NCBI GenBank assembly: GCA_964435475.1
Contig: CAYSZB010000100.1
Coordinates: 1-6,536, forward strand
DNA from: CAYSZB01 sp964435475
Lineage (GTDB): Bacteria; Chloroflexota; Anaerolineae; Anaerolineales; Anaerolineaceae
Direction: 5' to 3'
Length of the DNA stretch: 6,536 nucleotides
Shown: piece after piece, positions 2,752 through 6,536 of the stretch
How the letters are laid out: every line of letters begins with the position of its first letter
Position numbering within the stretch: position 1 is the stretch's first letter
Made by a program: the position numbers and the translations under genes
Notes under the pieces: model-generated
Told to the model about the DNA's origin: nothing
The model's input: the letters and a program-made list of their open reading frames with translations, nothing else
Databases searched by the model: none

Positions 2752-5216
2752 TATGCCTTACTGTCTCTGCCTGCACTCCGCTAACTCCCACCAGTCAGCC
2801 GATCCTTCCGACCAACACTGCAGCGCCTGCTGAAGATCTCACGCCTACCTTGCTTTACCCCGTGACACAGCCTTCAGGCGGTGACCTGCAGGAGGATGCG
2901 GTGGTGCTCTGGTCGACCGAGGCGCTTGCCAGTTCGAGCCAGGGTTCGCCCAACTATGATGCCTGGCAGGCTGCCGGCAAGCCCAATACCTTTGCCTGTG
3001 GTGATTTTGTCACCGCCTGGCAGCCCAACGATGCTGAAACCGTAGTCTGGATCGAATTTCGCTTTTCTCAGGATATCCTGCCGTATGAAATCCATCTTGT
3101 TCAATCATTCCATCCCGCCCAGGTTCAAAAGGTGGAAGTGCTGACCCTGGATGACCAACTTCTGCCTGTCTATGATGACGCGCTTGACCCGTACCCTGAC
3201 ATTACAGACTGCCCGGTCACCCGTGTTTTCTCCGCCAACCAGGTCGATGTGCTCATCCGCGCGGTGCGCATCACCTTAAAACGCCCACCAGGCCAACCCT
3301 GGACCCAGGTCGATGCGTTGGGTGTCTGGGGGCTTGTCTCTGAACAGCTTGAAGAGCCTGAAATGAACTTGGTCGAAGAAGGCGAAGAGGTCCAGTTTGG
3401 CGAATCGCTCTACTTAAGCAACAAAAATGAGATCACCAGCCTGGTTTTCACGTTCGGTCAATTGTGGGCTGCCAGTCCGGGTGGGGTGACCGCCTGGGAC
3501 CTGGACTCGCTGGCCCCTCGAAGCTACACCCACGCCGATGGCCTGCCAGGCAACGCCACCCATGCCCTGGCCTACTGCGAATGGGAGGGAGGTATCCTGG
3601 CTGCCGGTGGTGCAGGTGGTGTCAGCCTGCTTTACCTCGATGGCTCGCCTTATTTCTCGCCGCTAGACCATCCGGGTGATGAGTTTTATGGCCGGGTGGA
3701 AGCTCTGGCTTGTGACCCGACCCGCCGCCAACTTTGGGTGGGTTACACCAGCTTTTTGAGCCGTTATGACTTTACCACTGACTCTTGGCTTGATTATGAC
3801 TATACCGATGGCCTGCCGGGCGGCACCGTGCGCCAGGTCAGCTTTATCGATGAAGACGTCTGGGTGGCACTGACTGGCGGGATCGCCATCCTGCGCGGTG
3901 CTGAATCCCTTGAAGGCTACACTCCCGAAAACAGCTTCATCCCCTCCATGTTCATCCATGCCATCACCAGTGACGAATCTTCCACTGTCTGGATGGCAAG
4001 CTCCGAAGGCTTGATCCAGTCCGTCCCTGGCGGCTGGCAGACCTGGAAAGCGCAGGATATTGGCGGGGAGGGGCTGACAGACATCATTTTGGGCCTTGAG
4101 CCTGCCAGCGATGGCACTTTCTGGCTGGCTGATCACATTGGCACCCTTTGCCAGTTTGACCCGCTCAGTAAAACCTGCTTGCAGCTTGTTTTCCCGCCTG
4201 AAGACATCAGCCTTTCAGCATTTTCCGTCAACAAGCAGGGCTGGGTGGCTGTGGGTTCCCCCGATAAGGGCGTCTACCTGCTGGTGGATGGTGAGTGGTT
4301 CCACCTGTTGACCAAAGACCAGGCACTCGATAACACCATCCATGCCATCGCCTATACCCCGGATGGACGGGTCTGGGTGGCGGGCAAGCGGCACCTGCAG
4401 TATTTCCAGGCCAACCAGCCACTTGCCCCTTGGGGTGAGTTGCCCCTGCCCGGGGATGCCGTGGCTTTCAGCTTCCTGGTGGCCAGCGATGGCTTGTGGA
4501 TCGGGCATACCCGTGGGGCGACCTTCCTGCCTTACATTGGCGAGGATGTGCTCCATCTGCCGGTGGGTGGGGATGCCACCCCGCCGGGGGCTGCGATCAT
4601 GGCGATGGGCAGGGATGCGAACGGGTTGCTTTATTTGGGCACCGACAGCGGCCTGGACATTTGGGATGGTCAAAATTTCCTGTTCTTTGACCTCCTGACC
4701 GAAACCCAGCGCACCCAGAAGTCCTACCCTTCCAGGGTGAACGCCATTTATGCCGATGGGCAGGCCGTGTGGGTGGGCGCAGTGAGCGGCTTGCACAAAT
4801 TTGTCAATGGCCGCTTGGAACAGAGCTGGAGCGACGACTTACGGGAGATCTCTACCTTCTACCAGACCTCGGTAGGGCTGGTGGCGCCATCTCCCCGCGG
4901 TGAGGGGCTGTTGGTGGGGATTGGCAGCCAATTGTTCGCTTTTGACGGTTCGCAATTCACCCTCCTTCTCGAACTGCCCTCAGAGATCCGCAGCATCCAT
5001 CCTGCCCCTTACGCCCTGTGGCTCGCCACTGCCAGTTCGGGCATCTATGCCATCAGCATGGACGAACAGGATGTCTATTGGAGTAGCGCTTCTCATGTCC
5101 CTGGCTTTTCTGAGCGCTATGGTTACCAGTCCATCCTGATGAGCGACGCCTATACATTCTGGTTCGCCAGCCTGGATGGTGGCTTGGAACGCAGTTCTGG
5201 CACCTTTGGCCAGTAG
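2752..5216 (+). CDS. lipoprotein with discoidin-like domain and 14 propeller blades (N-terminus in gap)
   Basis: About 820 residues are visible, numbered from Cys1 at 2754. The first seven, CLTVSAC, are the end of a lipoprotein signal peptide with lipobox VSAC (lipidated Cys at 2772), so only the start and roughly 15 residues are hidden in the gap. A Pro/Thr linker follows. Residues about 50-193 look like a galactose-binding (discoidin/F5-8C-like) domain: W-S-T-E-A-x-A-S-S-S, then A-x-G-K-P-N-T, W-I-E-F-R-F and V-R-I-T-L near its end. From about 237 to 810 I count 14 copies of the blade motif of two-component-regulator propellers (Reg_prop type), for example LWVGYTSFLSRYD, VWVALTGGIAIL, LYLGTDSGLDIWD and VWVGAVSGLHKF. 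Fourteen blades suggest two seven-bladed propellers, as in the sensor half of hybrid two-component systems. The protein ends about 10 residues after the last motif, with no transmembrane helix, Y_Y_Y domain or kinase. Likely an extracytoplasmic binding or scaffold protein; ligand unknown. Confidence 0.9.
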
Positions 5217-5222
5217 CCCTTC

Positions 5223-5244
5223 CTGTGTTTATACATTAACACAG
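5223..5244 (+). terminator. hairpin ending the propeller lipoprotein transcript
   Basis: CTGTGTT (5223-5229) and AACACAG (5238-5244) form a perfect 7-bp stem with an 8-nt loop, starting 7 nt after the stop codon. The tail TTATCATCCCTT is only partly T-rich. Its location between the stop codon and the next promoter supports a transcript-end role. Confidence 0.5.
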
Positions 5245-5254
5245 TTATCATCCC

Positions 5255-5281
5255 TTCACTTCTCCCTTTTTATGCTATAAT
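5255..5281 (+). promoter_or_regulatory. extended -10 promoter of the leuS T-box transcript
   Basis: A perfect TATAAT (5276-5281) is preceded by TGC (5273-5275), an extended -10. The -35 is weak; TTCACT at 5255-5260 with a 15-nt spacer is the best match. Transcription would start near 5288, just before T-box Stem I. Confidence 0.65.
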
Positions 5282-5287
5282 CTACCC

Positions 5288-5542
5288 TCAAACACGGCAG
5301 GAGTATCAAGCCATCCGCCAGAGAGCCGGGGTTTCGGGTGCGAACCCGGCATGTGCCCAGCGGAGCACACCAGGCCCAACTCGCCTGCCTCCCTTCAATG
5401 GGAAGTGCCCGCGGTGAACCAACACTAGCCCCGGGCGGGTCAGCCCGTTACAGCATCCCAAGAGCAGCCCGGTCCCAACCGGGAAGCAGGGTGGTACCGC
5501 GGAGTCGCCTTCGTCCCTGATCAGACGAAGGTTTTTATTTTT
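5288..5542 (+). promoter_or_regulatory. T-box riboswitch, leucine-specific (CUC specifier)
   Basis: Leader RNA that senses uncharged tRNA-Leu. Stem I is closed by GGCAGG (5296-5301) and CCTGCC (5384-5389). The AGTA of the specifier-loop S-turn follows at 5302-5305, and the 3' side AA-CTC-G places the specifier CTC at 5380-5382, a Leu codon read by tRNA-Leu(GAG). Higher up are TCCGC/GCGGA (5314-5318, 5360-5364), the AGAGAG motif and a distal helix GCCGGG/CCCGGC (5325-5330, 5345-5350). Stem III is CCCGGT/ACCGGG (5468-5483). The T-box motif AGGGTGGTACCGCG is at 5488-5501. Its TGGT (5492-5495) fits the ACCA end of a tRNA with discriminator A, as tRNA-Leu has. AGGG (5488-5491) can pair with CCCT (5515-5518) to form the antiterminator. 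Predicted effect: leucyl-tRNA shortage allows readthrough into leuS. Identification is highly secure; the exact 5' end is inferred. Confidence 0.95.
5508..5542 (+). terminator. T-box intrinsic terminator
   Basis: CCTTCGTC (5508-5515) and GACGAAGG (5524-5531) form a perfect 8-bp stem, followed by TTTTTATTTTT. The 5' arm overlaps the bases that pair with AGGG of the T-box motif in the antiterminator, so the two structures exclude each other. This indicates control by transcription attenuation rather than by RBS masking. Confidence 0.92.
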
Positions 5543-5546
5543 AAAT

Positions 5547-5562
5547 GCCTGCAAAACCAGGC
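5547..5562 (+). other. small hairpin directly before the leuS RBS
   Basis: GCCTG (5547-5551) and CAGGC (5558-5562) pair around CAAAAC. The stem ends one base before AAGGAG (5563-5568) and leaves it accessible. It could be the 5' end stabiliser of the readthrough mRNA or chance. Confidence 0.3.
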
Positions 5563-5576
5563 AAGGAGAAGAGAAT

Positions 5577-6536
5577 ATGATCGACCCAACCAGGATACCG
5601 CATTATCAACCAGCCGAGATCGAGCCCAAGTGGCAGGCACGCTGGGACGCCGATGGTCTCTATCACGCCGACCGGGACCCTCACAAACAAAAATTCTACG
5701 CCCTGACCATGCTGCCCTACCCCTCTGGCGACCTGCACATCGGTCACTGGTATGCCATGACGCCATCCGACGCCCGGGCCCGCTTTAAGCGCATGCAGGG
5801 CTACAATGTCTTCTTCCCTATCGGCTTTGACGCTTTCGGCCTGCCGGCAGAGAACGCTGCCATCAAGCGTCGCATCCACCCCAAAACCTGGACCTACTCC
5901 AACATCCAGAACATGCGCCGCCAGCTGCGTTCGATGGGCGCCATGTTCGACTGGCGCAGCGAGATCATCAGCGCCGACCCCAAGTACTACCGCTGGACGC
6001 AGTGGTTCTTCGAGCAGTTCTACAAGCACGGCATGGCATACCAGAAATATGCCCCCGTGGATTTCTGCCCCAACTGCAACACCACCCTGGCACGCGAGCA
6101 GGTGCAGGGTGAGGACCGCCACTGCGAACGCTGCGAGACCCCCGTCATCAAAAAGAACCTCAAGCAGTGGTTCTTCACGACAACGAAATATGCCGATGAA
6201 CTGCTGAACTACGACCTGTTGGATTGGCCTGAAATGATCCGCACCCTCCAGGAACACTGGATCGGCCGCTCACAGGGAGCCTCGGTCGACTTCACCACCG
6301 AATCCGGCGCGAAGCTGACCGTCTTCACCACCCGCCCGGACACCCTGTGGGGCGTGACCTTCATGGTGCTGGCGCCCGAACATCCCCTGGTCGCTCAGTT
6401 GACCACACCCGCGCAAGCCCGGCTGGTCAAAGACTACCAGGAGCAGGCCATCCACCAATCCGATATCCAGCGCGAAGCCACCGACAAGGAAAAGACCGGC
6501 GTCTTCACCGGCGCTTATGCCATCAACCCGGTCAAC
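5577..6536 (+). CDS. leuS: leucyl-tRNA synthetase, N-terminal 320 residues (runs off the window)
   Basis: Class Ia synthetase that joins leucine to tRNA-Leu using ATP in the cytoplasm. ATG 5577 follows AAGGAG (5563-5568) by 8 nt. The sequence shows the Rossmann-fold start with YALTMLPYPSGDLHIGH, whose HIGH signature (residues 54-57) binds ATP, then FDAFGLPAENAAIK, characteristic of LeuS. A zinc-binding insert has C-x-x-C at 164/167 and 183/186. The connective-peptide editing domain begins after HWIGRSQGA, and its threonine-rich site TTRPDT is at 251-256; Thr256 corresponds by alignment to E. coli Thr252, which helps exclude leucine from editing. Bacterial LeuS is usually 800-900 residues, so the KMSKS loop, anticodon-binding domain and C-terminal domain lie beyond the window. 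Expression is predicted to be governed by the T-box immediately upstream. No frameshift or lost key residue is visible. Confidence 0.98.
   Translation, partial: MIDPTRIPHYQPAEIEPKWQARWDADGLYHADRDPHKQKFYALTMLPYPSGDLHIGHWYAMTPSDARARFKRMQGYNVFFPIGFDAFGLPAENAAIKRRIHPKTWTYSNIQNMRRQLRSMGAMFDWRSEIISADPKYYRWTQWFFEQFYKHGMAYQKYAPVDFCPNCNTTLAREQVQGEDRHCERCETPVIKKNLKQWFFTTTKYADELLNYDLLDWPEMIRTLQEHWIGRSQGASVDFTTESGAKLTVFTTRPDTLWGVTFMVLAPEHPLVAQLTTPAQARLVKDYQEQAIHQSDIQREATDKEKTGVFTGAYAINPVN

Noticed and set aside
2498..2833. Frame joining the GNAT start to sequence beyond the gap
   Set aside because: The frame crosses 100 N of unknown true length, and the part after the gap is out of frame with the lipoprotein signal peptide there.
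3663..4796. Long open frames on the - strand (157 and 193 aa) and + strand frames of 71-118 aa inside the propeller gene
   Set aside because: They lie within the well-supported propeller lipoprotein, have no recognisable domains and arise from its GC-rich codon pattern.
5545..5580. 11-codon ORF whose TGA overlaps the leuS ATG (ATGA)
   Set aside because: It could suggest translational coupling, but it has no RBS (the preceding bases are the terminator T-run) and is short enough to be chance.
5541..6257. 238-aa open frame on the - strand
   Set aside because: It is the antisense shadow of leuS, whose + strand protein shows HIGH, zinc and editing motifs over the same bases.

Overview
The window looks like part of a scaffold from an uncultured bacterium, most likely an anaerobic Chloroflexota (Anaerolineae-type) genome. 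That assignment is an inference. It rests on the style of the secreted proteins (a lipoprotein with a discoidin-like domain followed by many propeller blades), on small exported proteins of a kind I associate with that group, and on a T-box leader in front of leuS. All real genes lie on the + strand, but they form several separate transcription units rather than one operon. A run of exactly 100 N (2652-2751) is a scaffold join.

Layout. (1) 1-345: a 40-residue lysine-rich protein (103-225) with its own RBS, followed by a perfect 13-bp hairpin. (2) 342-906: a promoter and a small cysteine-rich lipoprotein. (3) 943-1517: a consensus-like promoter drives a tRNA-Ala cluster. tRNA-Ala(CGC) and tRNA-Ala(GGC) are intact. 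Three further tRNA-Ala copies are decayed to different degrees and keep a repeat period near 105 nt. One decayed copy carries a 33-nt double-hairpin insertion in its T-stem, and another is broken next to an 8-bp palindrome. Terminators are duplicated along with the copies. (4) 1547-2366: a terminator-like hairpin, an extended -10 promoter and an exported beta-rich protein of unknown function. (5) 2555-5216: the first 32 residues of a GNAT acetyltransferase run into the gap. From the other side of the gap comes a large lipoprotein lacking only its extreme N-terminus, with a discoidin-like domain and 14 propeller-blade motifs. (6) 5255-6536: an extended -10 promoter, a T-box riboswitch with a CUC (Leu) specifier and a terminator/antiterminator pair, then the first 320 codons of leuS.

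How it fits together. Much of the non-envelope content concerns translation: the alanine tRNAs, and a leucyl-tRNA synthetase whose expression is predicted to rise when tRNA-Leu is uncharged. The rest is cell-envelope or secreted protein without a recognisable pathway. I see no defence system, CRISPR array or complete mobile element. The most unusual part is the decaying tandem tRNA-Ala array with short palindromic insertions.
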